A stretch of 64,000 bases of DNA, taken from assembly GCF_037890675.1 (NCBI RefSeq), contig NZ_CP149574.1:1736001-1800000 (forward strand). The letters are read 5' to 3'. The number at the start of each line of letters is the position of its first letter. Position 1 is the first letter of the stretch. The position numbers and the translations under genes were made by a program. The stretch comes from Methylovirgula sp. 4M-Z18. GTDB lineage: Bacteria > Pseudomonadota > Alphaproteobacteria > Rhizobiales > Beijerinckiaceae. The notes beneath the pieces were generated by a model. That model searched no databases. It had not been told where the DNA came from and worked only from the letters and a program-made list of their open reading frames with translations. This document shows, one piece after another, positions 53,797-63,949 of this stretch.

Positions 53797-54984
53797 TCAT
53801 GGGGCGATAGGCAGGCGGATCGTGGCCGTGGCGAGGGCGGCGATCCCTTCGCGGCGGCCGGTGAAGCCCAGCTTTTCCGATGTGGTCGCTTTTACGCCGA
53901 CGCGGTCGCGGGAGATGCCGGCGATCTCCGCGATCGCGGTGCGCATGGCTTCGCGGTGTGGGCCGACTTTCGGCGCCTCGCACACCAATGTCCCGTCGAG
54001 ATGCGCGATGATGCCGCCGCGCGCCTTCACGCGCCGGACCGCATCGCGCAAAAACAAATGCGAGGCGGCGCCTTTCCACTGCGGATCGGAGGGCGGGAAG
54101 TGCTGGCCGATGTCGCCGTCGCCGAGCGCACCGAGAATGGCGTCGGTCAGGGCGTGCAGCAGCACGTCCGCGTCGGAATGGCCGGACAGGGCTTGGTCAT
54201 GCGGAATTTTCACGCCGCCGAGCCAGACGTGATCGCCCGGAACGAAGGCGTGAACGTCATAGCCCTGGCCGATGCGAATATCGGGACAGGTCAGCAGCAG
54301 TCTGGTTTCGGCGGCGGCGAAATCCTCTTCCGTCGTCAGTTTCATGTTGCTCGGATCTCCGGGAAAAACATGGACGCGATGGCCGGCCCATTCCATCAGG
54401 GCCGCGTCGTCGGTGAAGGCACGCAAATCGGCCTGCGCCGCCTGGCGATGCGCCGCGAGGATCAGATCGAAGCGGAAGGCTTGCGGGGTTTGAATCGCGC
54501 GCAGCATCGCGCGATCGTGGGTCGCGGCGGCAAAACCGTCGCGGTCGATCTGCTTGATCGTATCGGTCACCGGCACGCCGGGCACGGCGGCGCCATGGCG
54601 CGCGGCTTCCTCGAACGCGCGGTCGAATAGTGCGGCATCGGCAAAGGGGCGGGCGGCATCGTGGATGGCGACCAGTGCGTGCTCATTCGCACCATGGCTG
54701 GCCAAAGCCTCGAGCCCGGCATGAACGCTCGCCTGCCGGGTCTCGGCGCCGAAGGCGGGCGGTAAGCACGAATCCGCAGCCGCGCTCCGTTGCGCTTCGG
54801 CAAAGAGAGCCGCATCGTCCGGGTGGATCACCGCCAAAACGCGGCCCGCCTCTATGCAGGTCCGCAACGTGCGGGCCAGAACCATGTCGCCGCCGAGTGC
54901 GCGATATTGTTTCGGCACGCCTGCGCCTGCGCGCATGCCCCGTCCGGCGGCGACGACGAGAATGAAACGGTGCGGCGCGGTCAT
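53797..54984 (-). CDS. ispDF: Bifunctional IspD/IspF (MEP cytidylyltransferase / MECDP synthase)
   Basis: 395 residues. IspD part (1-228): [21 protein letters not shown] and AIHDAARPF. IspF part (about 236-395): [43 protein letters not shown]. It catalyses steps 3 and 5 of the isoprenoid pathway started by Dxr at 5193. The fusion is common in alphaproteobacteria. Convergent tRNA-Ser downstream, divergent from dusB. Confidence 0.97.
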   Translation of the reverse strand: MTAPHRFILVVAAGRGMRAGAGVPKQYRALGGDMVLARTLRTCIEAGRVLAVIHPDDAALFAEAQRSAAADSCLPPAFGAETRQASVHAGLEALASHGANEHALVAIHDAARPFADAALFDRAFEEAARHGAAVPGVPVTDTIKQIDRDGFAAATHDRAMLRAIQTPQAFRFDLILAAHRQAAQADLRAFTDDAALMEWAGHRVHVFPGDPSNMKLTTEEDFAAAETRLLLTCPDIRIGQGYDVHAFVPGDHVWLGGVKIPHDQALSGHSDADVLLHALTDAILGALGDGDIGQHFPPSDPQWKGAASHLFLRDAVRRVKARGGIIAHLDGTLVCEAPKVGPHREAMRTAIAEIAGISRDRVGVKATTSEKLGFTGRREGIAALATATIRLPIAP

Positions 54985-55087
54985 CGAAAATCCTGTCTGA
55001 AATACGGATGAAGCGCATCTAACAGGCGGCGTCGATCGGGCAAAGCAGATTGCTTGCCGCAGCGCACAAATTGTCTATATTGTAGGC

Positions 55088-56131
55088 ATGCATAAAAATG
55101 AACATGAATTAGGCAATGATTTGCCGCCGCTGACGATCGGGCCAGTGACGCTGAGCGGGCGGGCGATTCTGGCACCGATGTCGGGTGTGACCGACGTCGG
55201 GATGCGCCGCCTCGCCATGCGGTTCGGCGCTTCCCTCGTCGTCTCCGAAATGGTCGCCAGCGACGATTACGTGCGCGGCGAAGAGGAAAGCCGGATTCGC
55301 GCCGAAGGGGCAGGGGTTGCACCCCATGTCGTGCAGATCGCCGGCCGCGATCCGCATTGGATGGCCGAGGCGGCCAAGCTGGCCGAACATTCCGGCGCGG
55401 CGATCGTCGATATCAACATGGGCTGCCCCGCGAAAAAGGTGACGGGTGGTTATGCCGGTTCGGCGTTGATGCGCGATCTCGATCACGCGCTCGCGCTGAT
55501 CGAGGCGACCGTCGCGGCGGTCAAGATTCCGGTGACGTTGAAAATGCGCCTCGGTTGGGACGACCGCTGGCGCAACGCGCCGGAACTCGCGCGCCGCGCC
55601 GAAGTGGCCGGCGTGCAGCTCATCACCGTTCATGGCCGCACCCGCTGTCAGTTCTACAAAGGCGGAGCGGATTGGGCGGCGATCCGCGCCGTGCGTGACG
55701 CGATGCGCGTGCCGCTCGTCGCCAACGGCGATTGCGAGACGGCGGATGATGCGGCGAACATGTTGCGCCTGTCCGGCGCCGATGCGGTGATGGTTGGCCG
55801 TGCGGCCGTGGGCCAGCCGTGGCTGGTCGGCGACATCGCGCATGCCTTGCGCACCGGCCGGCAAAGAGCGCAATTGTCCGCTGCCGCGCGCTTCGGCGCA
55901 GCCGTCGAGCATTATGACACGTTGCTCGACCTTTTCGGCGAAGCGCAAGGCTTGCGTCACGCCCGCAAACATCTTGTCGGCTATGCCGAAAAATCGCGGG
56001 CCGCGGATCACGCCGAATTTACGGCTTTGCGCGGCGAACTTGTGACCTCCCAATCTCCGGCGCACGTGCGGCGGCTGCTGCGGCAGCTCGGCGACATGGA
56101 CGATGCCGCGCCACTGCGGGAGGCGGCATGA
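55088..56131 (+). CDS. dusB: tRNA-dihydrouridine synthase B
   Basis: 347 residues, FMN TIM barrel. It reduces uridine to dihydrouridine in tRNA. Motifs: [40 protein letters not shown] with the catalytic Cys, [23 protein letters not shown] and [12 protein letters not shown]. In rhizobia it is the nifR3 gene ahead of ntrB. Its stop overlaps ntrB as ATGA. Confidence 0.97.
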   Translation: MHKNEHELGNDLPPLTIGPVTLSGRAILAPMSGVTDVGMRRLAMRFGASLVVSEMVASDDYVRGEEESRIRAEGAGVAPHVVQIAGRDPHWMAEAAKLAEHSGAAIVDINMGCPAKKVTGGYAGSALMRDLDHALALIEATVAAVKIPVTLKMRLGWDDRWRNAPELARRAEVAGVQLITVHGRTRCQFYKGGADWAAIRAVRDAMRVPLVANGDCETADDAANMLRLSGADAVMVGRAAVGQPWLVGDIAHALRTGRQRAQLSAAARFGAAVEHYDTLLDLFGEAQGLRHARKHLVGYAEKSRAADHAEFTALRGELVTSQSPAHVRRLLRQLGDMDDAAPLREAA

Positions 56132-57315
56132 CCTATCGCGAGACAAATCTGAAAAATGCCCGGCCCCTCGTCGAGTTCGACCGGCCCGAACGGCAAAAGG
56201 CCGTGCATGCCCAGCGCATTCTCAATGCGTTGCCCCATCCGATGCTTTCGATCGCCAAGGACGGCGCCATTTTGGAAGCCAATGCGGCGGCGGAGAATTT
56301 CTTCGAAGCGAGCCAGGCGGTGCTCGCCCGGCATCATTTGGGCGATCTCCTGCCGTTCGGCTCGCCGCTGCTTGCGCTGCTCGACCAGGTGCGCGAGCGC
56401 GGGGCGCCGGTCAATGAATATCGGGTCAATCTGGGTACGCCGCGGATCGGCCTTGCCCGGATCGTCGACATCCACGCCGCGCCGATGTTTGAAAGCGGGG
56501 ACGGCGTCGTCGCCTTGATGCTGATGGAGCGTACGATCGCCGACAAGATGGATCGCCAGATGAACCATCGCGGTGCCGCCCGCTCGGTGTCCGCGCTCGC
56601 ATCGATGCTGGCGCATGAAATCAAGAATCCACTGTCCGGTATTCGCGGCGCAGCGCAATTGCTGGAAAGCTCGGTCGGCGACGAAGATCGCGCCTTCACG
56701 CAATTGATCTGCGAGGAGACCGACCGGATCGTGAAGCTGGTCGATTCCATGAACGCCTTTTCCGACGATCGGCCGATCAAGCGGGCGAGCGTGAACATTC
56801 ATACGGTGCTCGACCACGTCAAACGCGTTGCCCAGGCGGGCTTCGGCCGGCATATCCGCTTTCACGAGGTTTACGATCCCTCGCTGCCGCCGGTCTTCGC
56901 CAATCGGGACCAGCTTGTTCAAATTTTCCTCAATCTGATTAAAAATGCGGCAGAATCCATCGGTCCAGACAGGATGGATGGCGAGATCGAGCTCTCGACG
57001 GCCTTCAAGCCGGGCGTTCGCCTGCGGGTCCCCGGTGCGGCCAATCCGGTCAGCCTGCCCCTGGAATTTTGCGTCCGCGATAACGGCCCGGGCGTACCGG
57101 CCGATTTGCTGCCGCTGCTGTTCGATCCCTTCATCTCGACCAAGTCCTCTGGAACTGGCCTCGGTCTTGCACTGGTAGCGAAGATTGTCGGCGATCACGG
57201 TGGGATCGTCGAATGCGAGTCGACGGCGCGGCGCACCTCGTTTCGCGTGCTCATGCCGATGTATGCGCCGCGCGACGGGCGTTCGGGCCAGACCGGCCCC
57301 AACGAAACGGATTGA
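56128..57315 (+). CDS. ntrB: Nitrogen regulation sensor kinase NtrB
   Basis: 395 residues, soluble histidine kinase. A PAS domain (about 28-135: [22 protein letters not shown]), HisKA with His163 in [14 protein letters not shown], and HATPase_c with N box [10 protein letters not shown]1 DNGPGVP, G2 TGLGLALV. It phosphorylates NtrC under nitrogen limitation and is controlled by PII. dusB-ntrB-ntrC is a classic alphaproteobacterial operon; a 15-bp gap separates it from ntrC. Confidence 0.97.
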   Translation: MTYRETNLKNARPLVEFDRPERQKAVHAQRILNALPHPMLSIAKDGAILEANAAAENFFEASQAVLARHHLGDLLPFGSPLLALLDQVRERGAPVNEYRVNLGTPRIGLARIVDIHAAPMFESGDGVVALMLMERTIADKMDRQMNHRGAARSVSALASMLAHEIKNPLSGIRGAAQLLESSVGDEDRAFTQLICEETDRIVKLVDSMNAFSDDRPIKRASVNIHTVLDHVKRVAQAGFGRHIRFHEVYDPSLPPVFANRDQLVQIFLNLIKNAAESIGPDRMDGEIELSTAFKPGVRLRVPGAANPVSLPLEFCVRDNGPGVPADLLPLLFDPFISTKSSGTGLGLALVAKIVGDHGGIVECESTARRTSFRVLMPMYAPRDGRSGQTGPNETD

Positions 57316-57330
57316 AAGCAGGGTTTTAGG

Positions 57331-58806
57331 ATGACAGGCGGCAATATCCTCGTAGCGGACGATGATTCAGCCATTCGTACCGTGGTGAGCCAGGCTTTGG
57401 CGCGGGCGGGATATGATGTGCGCACCACTGGTACGGCGGCCAATCTGTGGCGCTGGGTGCAGGCAGGCGAGGGCGATCTGATCATCACGGACGTGGTGAT
57501 GCCGGATGAGAATGCCTTCGAGCTCTTGCCGCGGATCAAGAAGCTGCGGCCGGATCTCCCGATCATCGTCATGAGCGCGCAAAATACGTTCATGACCGCG
57601 ATCAGGGCGTCCGAGCGCGGCGCCTATGATTATTTGCCCAAGCCCTTCGATCTCAAGGAATTGGTCGCGATCGTCGGGCGGGCGCTGAGCCAGCCGAAGA
57701 GCCGCCGCGACGAGCCGCGCCCGGAGGAAACCGAGGGGATGCCGCTGGTCGGCCGCTCGCCGGCGATGCAGGAGATTTACCGGGCGCTTGCCCGCCTGAT
57801 GCAGACCGATTTGACCGTCATGATCACCGGCGAGTCGGGAACCGGCAAGGAACTGGTCGCCCGCGCCCTGCACGATTACGGCAAGCGCCGCAACGGCCCG
57901 TTCGTCGCGATCAATATGGCGGCGATCCCACGCGATCTGATCGAAAGCGAATTGTTCGGTCACGAAAAAGGGGCCTTCACCGGCGCCAATGCCCGTTCGT
58001 CGGGACGCTTCGAGCAGGCCGAGGGCGGCACCTTGTTTCTCGATGAAATCGGCGACATGCCGATGGAAGCACAGACGCGCCTGCTGCGCGTGCTGCAACA
58101 GGGCGAATATACGACCGTCGGCGGGCGCACGCCGATCAAGACCAATGTCCGGATCGTCGCCGCGACCAACAAGGATCTGCGCATTTCCATCGCGCAAGGA
58201 CTGTTCCGCGAAGATCTGTTCTTCCGACTGAACGTCGTGCCGCTGCGGCTCCCGCCCTTGCGCGAGCGGCTCGAAGATATTCCCGATCTCGTACGCCATT
58301 TCTTTGCTCGCGCGGCCGCGGAAGGCTTGCCGCACAAACAGATGGACGGCGCCGCCCTTGACGGACTGAAGCGCTACAATTGGCCGGGCAACATTCGCGA
58401 ACTGGAAAACCTGATCCGACGTCTCGCTGCCCTCTATCCACAGGAATTGGTCAGCCAGCAATTGGTCGAATCCGAATTGGTGACGGAAGGCCCGAGTGCG
58501 GTCACGCCAGGGGCCACCATCAGTTCAACGCCGGTTGAGCCGAATAGTCTCGATGATGCCAAGAGCTTTACGCTTTCGGTCGAGCGTCACCTGGCACAGA
58601 TCTTCCGAAGTCACGGCGATAACTTGCCGCCTCCAGGCCTGTATCACCGGGTGTTTCGCGAAGTGGAAGGGCCGCTCATCACCGCGGCCTTGGCCGTGAC
58701 ACGTGGCAATCAGATCAAGGCGGCGGAACTGCTCGGGCTCAACCGCAACACGCTGCGCAAGAAGGTCCGCGATTTGGACATACGTTTGATGCGCTCGCCG
58801 CGGTGA
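57331..58806 (+). CDS. ntrC: Nitrogen regulator NtrC (sigma-54 activator)
   Basis: 491 residues. Receiver domain with Asp54 (LIITDVVMP) and Lys in YLPKPFD, AAA+ domain with Walker A GESGTGKE, Walker [10 protein letters not shown] and the sigma-54 contact loop GAFTGA intact, then a Fis-type HTH ([20 protein letters not shown]). It activates nitrogen-assimilation promoters. An AT-rich hairpin with a T-run at 58837-58871 may end the transcript. Confidence 0.97.
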   Translation: MTGGNILVADDDSAIRTVVSQALARAGYDVRTTGTAANLWRWVQAGEGDLIITDVVMPDENAFELLPRIKKLRPDLPIIVMSAQNTFMTAIRASERGAYDYLPKPFDLKELVAIVGRALSQPKSRRDEPRPEETEGMPLVGRSPAMQEIYRALARLMQTDLTVMITGESGTGKELVARALHDYGKRRNGPFVAINMAAIPRDLIESELFGHEKGAFTGANARSSGRFEQAEGGTLFLDEIGDMPMEAQTRLLRVLQQGEYTTVGGRTPIKTNVRIVAATNKDLRISIAQGLFREDLFFRLNVVPLRLPPLRERLEDIPDLVRHFFARAAAEGLPHKQMDGAALDGLKRYNWPGNIRELENLIRRLAALYPQELVSQQLVESELVTEGPSAVTPGATISSTPVEPNSLDDAKSFTLSVERHLAQIFRSHGDNLPPPGLYHRVFREVEGPLITAALAVTRGNQIKAAELLGLNRNTLRKKVRDLDIRLMRSPR

Positions 58807-58836
58807 CGTAATCGAGGCAATGCTTTAGTTTGGGAT

Positions 58837-58868
58837 TTATTTGTATCTATTTGATAACAAATAATTTT
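58837..58868 (+). repeat. AT-rich inverted repeat between ntrC and ntrY
   Basis: TTATTTGT (58837-58844) and ACAAATAA (58857-58864) are exact inverse complements with a 12-nt loop, followed by TTTTAT. It may be a weak terminator after ntrC or a regulator site for ntrY. Confidence 0.5.
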
Positions 58869-59066
58869 ATTCCAAATCCGAACCGGCGGATGCGTTCGTT
58901 CCCGACGGTCTTCGGCGGCGATCGTCGAAGCGCTGCGGCAGGCGCGCCGTGAAAATGTCGCAATCCTGCAACACCGTTGTATTATTGCAACGAGGGGTTG
59001 ATTCCTCGGCTCGCAGATATGGCAAGGTGGCGAGCCCCGTTTGGGGCGGCTGGGGAAAAGGGGTTG

Positions 59067-61364
59067 ATGAAACACGCGGATTATGGACAAGAAAGCGGAC
59101 CGCGCACGTTTCGTTTCGGGCTCCTCGCGCTGATTTTTGCGGTTGTCTGCGCTGCGGCCACTTTGGTGATCGTGGCCGGCTTCACGCGCATCACGCCGGC
59201 GACGGAAGTCAATTTCGGCGTTACGATCCTTCCGATCTCTTATCTTCTGCTTGCCGCCAACGGCCTCACGATCCTTGTGATGCTCGGTCTGTTGGCGGTC
59301 GAAGTGACGCGGCTGATCCGGGCGCGGCGCGCGCAGGCCGCCGCAGCGCGGCTGCACATCCGGATCGTCGCGATTTTTGCCCTTATTGCAGCGATCCCGG
59401 CCTTGGTCATGACGGTGTTCGGCGCGATCATTCTTGATCGCGGGTTGAACGCGCCGTTCATGCAAAGCATGAGCGGCTTCGTGCAAAGCTCGGTGGACGC
59501 GGCAAAAACATTCGAGGAGATGCAGTGCCGCTCGCTCATTCACGAGGCCGATTTGACCGCCGGCGACTTGAGCCGCGGCCGGATCCTCGCCAGAAACGAC
59601 AATTTGGTTTGGTTCAAAGATTATTTCACGCAGCGTATCCAATATATCGGTTTTGCCACGGCAGCGATTATGAGTGCGGATGGTAAGATCGAAGAGCAGG
59701 TCGGTAGCGATCCGAAGCTTGGCCCTATCAAGCCGAATCCGAACGATCTCGCCGATGCACGCAATCACGAACCGATATGCATTGTCTTGAACGATGGCGA
59801 GGCCCTGGCGACGCTGCGCCAGATCAGTGCGGATGATGACACGTTCCTTTATGCCGCCGTTCCCGTCGACCCGTCTTTGGTGCAATTCTCGCAAGTCTCG
59901 GCGATCCAGGCCGCGTATTCGGCCCAATTCGACGAAACGCGGAAGACCATCATCAAGTTCTTCGCCTTCATCTTCGCGCTGTTCGCGCTGATCCTGTTGT
60001 TGTCCGCCATGTGGCTCGGCCTGTCCTTCGCCACCCGATTGGTCACGCCCATCCGGCGGCTCATTCATGCGGCCGATCAGGTCTCGGAAGGCAATCTTTA
60101 TGTGCAGGTGCCGATCCGCAAGTCCGAGGGCGATCTGGCCCATCTCGGGCAGACCTTCAACAAAATGACCTCCGAGTTGCGGCGCCAGCACAATGGCCTC
60201 GTTTCGGCCAACCGGCTCATCGACGAGCGGCGCCTGTTTACCGAAGCGGTGCTGGCGGGTGTGCCGGCGGCCGTGGTCGGCCTGAATCAAGACGGGGTCA
60301 TCACGGCCTACAATCCCTCCGCCGAAAAACTGATCAGTCAGGGGCAGGACCTGGGCGTTGCCAGCATTCTTGGAACACAGATCGCGGATTGTCTGCCGGA
60401 ACTCGCGCCCAAGATCCAGGAAGCGCTGGCCGCGCGTCAGCGCCTGTATCAGGGGCAGCTCACGCTGCAGCGCCAGGGGCGCGAGCGCATCTACAACGTG
60501 CGCGTGGCGGCTACCCAGAACGCCAATAACGATCGCTCGCTCGTCGTGACGATGGACGATATGACCGAACTCGTCACGGCCCAGCGGACCTCTGCCTGGG
60601 CCGACGTTGCCCGTCGCATCGCCCATGAAATCAAGAATCCGCTGACCCCTATCGCTCTTTCGGCCGAGCGGCTGCGCCGCAAGTACGGCCGCGTGATTGT
60701 CGAGGACAAAGCGATTTTCGACCAATGTGTCGAGACGATTGTACGCCAGGTGGACGACATCAAGCGCATGGTCGACGAATTTTCGTCCTTCGCGCGTATG
60801 CCGCGCGCCCGGCCCGAACAGGACGATCTCGTGCAATGTGTGCGGCAGGTCTTGTTCGAGCGCCGGCTCGCCCATGGCGCCGTGACCTTCACCGACACGC
60901 TGCCGGATCAGCCGTTGACCGCGCGTTTCGACCGGCGGCTGTTGACCCAGGCGCTGACCAATATCGTCAAGAATGCGGCCGAGGGCATCGTGTCGGCCGA
61001 GGCGGTCAATCCGTCGCGCCCGCCGGGCCATGTTTGGGTCAAGCTGCATGTTAGTGACGAGGGCATGGTGCAGATCGATGTGATCGACAATGGCGTCGGA
61101 TTCCCGAAGGAAAACCGCCAGCGTTTGCTCGAGCCGTACATGACGACGCGAACGGAGGGGACGGGGCTTGGGCTGCCGATCGTCGCCAAGATTCTCGAAG
61201 ATCACGGGGGCGGGATCGAATTGCTCGATGCGCCGCCCGATCTTGCACCGGGAGGCGGGGCCTGCGTCCGTCTGTTTTTTCCGGCGCAGCTTGCCGGCGG
61301 CGCTGACAACCCGCCGCCTTCCTCCAACCCGCTCAAGAATGCGATGATCGACCATGGCAAATGA
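59067..61364 (+). CDS. ntrY: Nitrogen regulation membrane sensor kinase NtrY
   Basis: 765 residues. Three or so N-terminal transmembrane helices (LLALIFAVVCAAATLVIVAG; ISYLLLAANGLTILVMLGLL; IVAIFALIAAIPALVMTVF) and a fourth at about 295-320, HAMP, PAS (AVVGLNQDGVITAYNPSAEK), HisKA with His520 ([19 protein letters not shown]), HATPase_c (NIVKNAAEG, GTGLGLPIV). Senses nitrogen or redox state; partner NtrX. ATG 59067 with GGAAAAGGGG upstream; earlier in-frame starts (59019, TTG 58977) are weaker. Overlaps ntrX by 11 bp. Confidence 0.94.
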   Translation: MKHADYGQESGPRTFRFGLLALIFAVVCAAATLVIVAGFTRITPATEVNFGVTILPISYLLLAANGLTILVMLGLLAVEVTRLIRARRAQAAAARLHIRIVAIFALIAAIPALVMTVFGAIILDRGLNAPFMQSMSGFVQSSVDAAKTFEEMQCRSLIHEADLTAGDLSRGRILARNDNLVWFKDYFTQRIQYIGFATAAIMSADGKIEEQVGSDPKLGPIKPNPNDLADARNHEPICIVLNDGEALATLRQISADDDTFLYAAVPVDPSLVQFSQVSAIQAAYSAQFDETRKTIIKFFAFIFALFALILLLSAMWLGLSFATRLVTPIRRLIHAADQVSEGNLYVQVPIRKSEGDLAHLGQTFNKMTSELRRQHNGLVSANRLIDERRLFTEAVLAGVPAAVVGLNQDGVITAYNPSAEKLISQGQDLGVASILGTQIADCLPELAPKIQEALAARQRLYQGQLTLQRQGRERIYNVRVAATQNANNDRSLVVTMDDMTELVTAQRTSAWADVARRIAHEIKNPLTPIALSAERLRRKYGRVIVEDKAIFDQCVETIVRQVDDIKRMVDEFSSFARMPRARPEQDDLVQCVRQVLFERRLAHGAVTFTDTLPDQPLTARFDRRLLTQALTNIVKNAAEGIVSAEAVNPSRPPGHVWVKLHVSDEGMVQIDVIDNGVGFPKENRQRLLEPYMTTRTEGTGLGLPIVAKILEDHGGGIELLDAPPDLAPGGGACVRLFFPAQLAGGADNPPPSSNPLKNAMIDHGK

Positions 61365-62721
61365 TATTTTAATTGTTGATGACGAGGACGACATTCGCGA
61401 CATCGTGTCCGGTATTTTGTCGGACGAGGGGCACGCAACGCGGGTGGCCCGCAATTCCGACGAAGCGCTCGCGGCAATTGAGGCGCGACGGCCGCATCTG
61501 CTGTTCCTCGATATTTGGATGCAGGGCTCGAAGCTGGATGGCTTGCAATTGCTCGAGATCATTGCAGCGCAGCATCCGAATTTGCCGGTCGTGATGATTT
61601 CGGGGCACGGCAACATCGAAACGGCAGTTTCGGCCATCAAGCTCGGCGCCTACGACTTCATCGAAAAGCCGTTCAAAGCCGATCGGTTGGTGCTGGTGGC
61701 GGAGCGCGCTCTCGAGACTTCGCGCCTGAAACGCGAAGTCACCGAATTGCGCACCCGCACCGGCGCCGTGAACAAGATCGTTGGCAAGTCAACTGCGGTC
61801 AATCAGCTGCGGCAGATCATCGAGCGCGTGGCGCCGGCGAATTCCCGCATCCTGATCGCCGGCGCCTCGGGCGTCGGCAAGGAACTTGCCGCCCGCACTA
61901 TCCATGATGCGTCCGCGCGCGCCAATGCACCGTTCATCGCCATTAACGCGTCGACGATTGCGCCCGACACGATGGAGCAGGAGTTGTTCGGCATCGAGGG
62001 GGGCGACGGCCGGATGCGCAAGGTCGGCGCTTTGGAAGAGGCGCATGGCGGCACGCTCTATCTCGACGAAGTCGCCGACATGCCGAAGGAAACGCAGGGC
62101 AAGATCCTGCGCGTTCTGGTCGATCAGAATTTCCAGCGCGTGGGCGGTGCGACCCGCGTGCATGTCGATGTGCGGATCATCTCGTCCTCAAGCCGCGATC
62201 TTGCCGAAATGATCACCGAAGGCACGTTCCGCGAGGACCTGTTCCATCGGCTGTCGGTGGTGCCGATCCGCGTGCCCTCGCTGGCGGAGCGGCGCGAGGA
62301 CGTGCCGGTGCTGATCGACTTTTTCATGGAGCAATTTGCCCTGACCTCCGGCATGGCGCGGCGGGTGATCGCCGAGGACGCGATGGCGGTGCTGCAATCC
62401 CATGACTGGCCGGGCAATATCCGGCAATTGCGTAACAATGTGGAGCGGCTGCTGATCCTGGCGACGGGCGATCCAACGGTTGAGATCACTGCCGAAATGC
62501 TCCCGGCCGAAATTGGTGCCCTGGTGCCGAACACGCCGACGGGGGCGGGCGGCGAGAAGCTGATGAGCCTGCCCTTGCGCGAAGCGCGGGAAGTCTTCGA
62601 GCGTGAATATCTCATCGCGCAAATCAACCGTTTCAGCGGCAATATTTCGCGCACGGCCGAATTCATCGGCATGGAGCGCTCGGCCCTGCATCGGAAACTG
62701 AAATCTTTGGGTGTGGACTAA
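61354..62721 (+). CDS. ntrX: Response regulator NtrX lacking the GAFTGA loop
   Basis: 455 residues. Receiver with Asp53 (LLFLDIWMQ) and Lys in FIEKPFK, AAA+ domain with Walker A GASGVGKE and Walker B LYLDEVADMP, and a C-terminal Fis-type HTH (ISRTAEFIGMERSALHRKL). In place of [12 protein letters not shown] the chain reads LFGIEGGDGRMRKVGALEEA, so the sigma-54 contact loop is missing. Stop and dat start overlap (TAATG). Confidence 0.95.
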   Translation: MANDILIVDDEDDIRDIVSGILSDEGHATRVARNSDEALAAIEARRPHLLFLDIWMQGSKLDGLQLLEIIAAQHPNLPVVMISGHGNIETAVSAIKLGAYDFIEKPFKADRLVLVAERALETSRLKREVTELRTRTGAVNKIVGKSTAVNQLRQIIERVAPANSRILIAGASGVGKELAARTIHDASARANAPFIAINASTIAPDTMEQELFGIEGGDGRMRKVGALEEAHGGTLYLDEVADMPKETQGKILRVLVDQNFQRVGGATRVHVDVRIISSSSRDLAEMITEGTFREDLFHRLSVVPIRVPSLAERREDVPVLIDFFMEQFALTSGMARRVIAEDAMAVLQSHDWPGNIRQLRNNVERLLILATGDPTVEITAEMLPAEIGALVPNTPTGAGGEKLMSLPLREAREVFEREYLIAQINRFSGNISRTAEFIGMERSALHRKLKSLGVD

Positions 62722-63578
62722 TGAGCCGTATTGCCTATGTGAATGGACGTTATTTGCCGCATGCCAGCGCCGGCGTGCATATCGAGGACCGTGGCTACCA
62801 GTTCGCTGATGGGGTGTATGAAGTGTGTGAGGTGCGCGACGGCAAGCTCGTCGATGCGACCCGCCACCTGGCGCGGCTTGAGCGCTCCTTGAACGAATTG
62901 CGCATCGCCAAGCCGTTGAGCGACGCGGCGTTGAAAGTGGTGTTGCGCGAAGTGGTCGCGCGCAATCGGGTGGAACACGGGCTTGTTTACATGCAAGTGA
63001 CGCGTGGCGTCGCGCCACGCGACCATGCTTTTCCGGCAAAGCCGATCCGTCCGGCCTTGGTCGTCACCGCCAAGAGTTCGCACGTGCAAAAGGCTGAATC
63101 CAATGCGGAAAAAGGCGTCGCCGTGGTCACTGTTCCGGAAACCCGCTGGGCGCGGCCGGATATCAAGACGGTCGGCCTGCTCGCCAATGTCCTGGCCCGG
63201 CAGGCGGCGCGCGATCAGGGCGCCTATGAAGCCTGGTTCGTCGATGCTGAGGGTTACGTGACCGAGGGCGCTTCCACAAATGCCTGGATTGTCACCGGCG
63301 ATGGCCATTTCGTCACCCGCCATGCCGACAATGCCATTTTGAAGGGCATTACCCGCACGACTCTGATCGATCTTTTGAAGCGGGAGGGCCTGAAACTGAT
63401 CGAGCGGCCGTTCACGCCCGACGAGGCGAAGACCGCGCGCGAGGCCTTCATCACCTCGGCGACGTCGATCGTGTTGCCCGTGGTTTCGGTCGATGGCGTG
63501 CCGATCGGCAACGGTCATCCCGGGTCGCTGGCAACGAAACTGCGCGCAACCTTTCACGAGATCGCCGAAATCTCCTGA
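62721..63578 (+). CDS. dat: D-amino acid aminotransferase (class IV PLP)
   Basis: 285 residues, fold type IV. Moves amino groups between D-amino acids and 2-oxo acids, supplying D-Ala and D-Glu. Motifs: EDRGYQFADGVYEV, YMQVTRGVAPRDHAFP, DIKTVGLLANVLARQAARDQ (Lys site), VTEGASTNAWIV and KGITRTTLIDL. Start overlaps the ntrX stop (TAATG). The order ntrX-dat-hfq is usual in alphaproteobacteria. Confidence 0.93.
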   Translation: MSRIAYVNGRYLPHASAGVHIEDRGYQFADGVYEVCEVRDGKLVDATRHLARLERSLNELRIAKPLSDAALKVVLREVVARNRVEHGLVYMQVTRGVAPRDHAFPAKPIRPALVVTAKSSHVQKAESNAEKGVAVVTVPETRWARPDIKTVGLLANVLARQAARDQGAYEAWFVDAEGYVTEGASTNAWIVTGDGHFVTRHADNAILKGITRTTLIDLLKREGLKLIERPFTPDEAKTAREAFITSATSIVLPVVSVDGVPIGNGHPGSLATKLRATFHEIAEIS

Positions 63579-63676
63579 AATAAGCGGTAAATTCGTTGGC
63601 GGGGCCGCAAATGTTTTATATAGTCCTGCTTTCGATAGGCTGACTCTAATATACCTGAAATATACGGAAACTGGTG

Positions 63677-63925
63677 ATGGCTGCTGAAAAAGCGCAAAAT
63701 CTTCAAGATGCTTTCCTCAATTACGTGCGGAAAGAGAAAATCATACTCACGATTTTTCTCGTCAACGGCGTGAAATTGCAGGGGGTTGTAACATGGTTTG
63801 ATAATTTCTGCGTCCTGCTCCGGCGCGACGGGCATTCGCAGCTTGTTTATAAACATGCCATTTCCACCATCATGCCCGGTCAGCCGATCCGGCTGTTCGA
63901 GTCGGATGACGGCGACGCCGGCTGA
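63677..63925 (+). CDS. hfq: RNA chaperone Hfq
   Basis: 82 residues, full length. Sm1 motif [19 protein letters not shown], Sm2 VYKHAISTI. Forms hexamers that match small RNAs with mRNAs. ATG 63677; GTG at 63674 is directly upstream in frame. AT-rich upstream sequence (TTTATATAG near 63613) may carry the promoter. Confidence 0.97.
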   Translation: MAAEKAQNLQDAFLNYVRKEKIILTIFLVNGVKLQGVVTWFDNFCVLLRRDGHSQLVYKHAISTIMPGQPIRLFESDDGDAG

Positions 63926-63949
63926 GCGGTGGCCATTTGAGGAAATAGA

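Noticed and set aside
58710-61640. 976-codon minus-strand frame opposite ntrY
   Set aside because: Shadow of NtrY, whose kinase motifs are unmistakable; the antisense product shows no domains.
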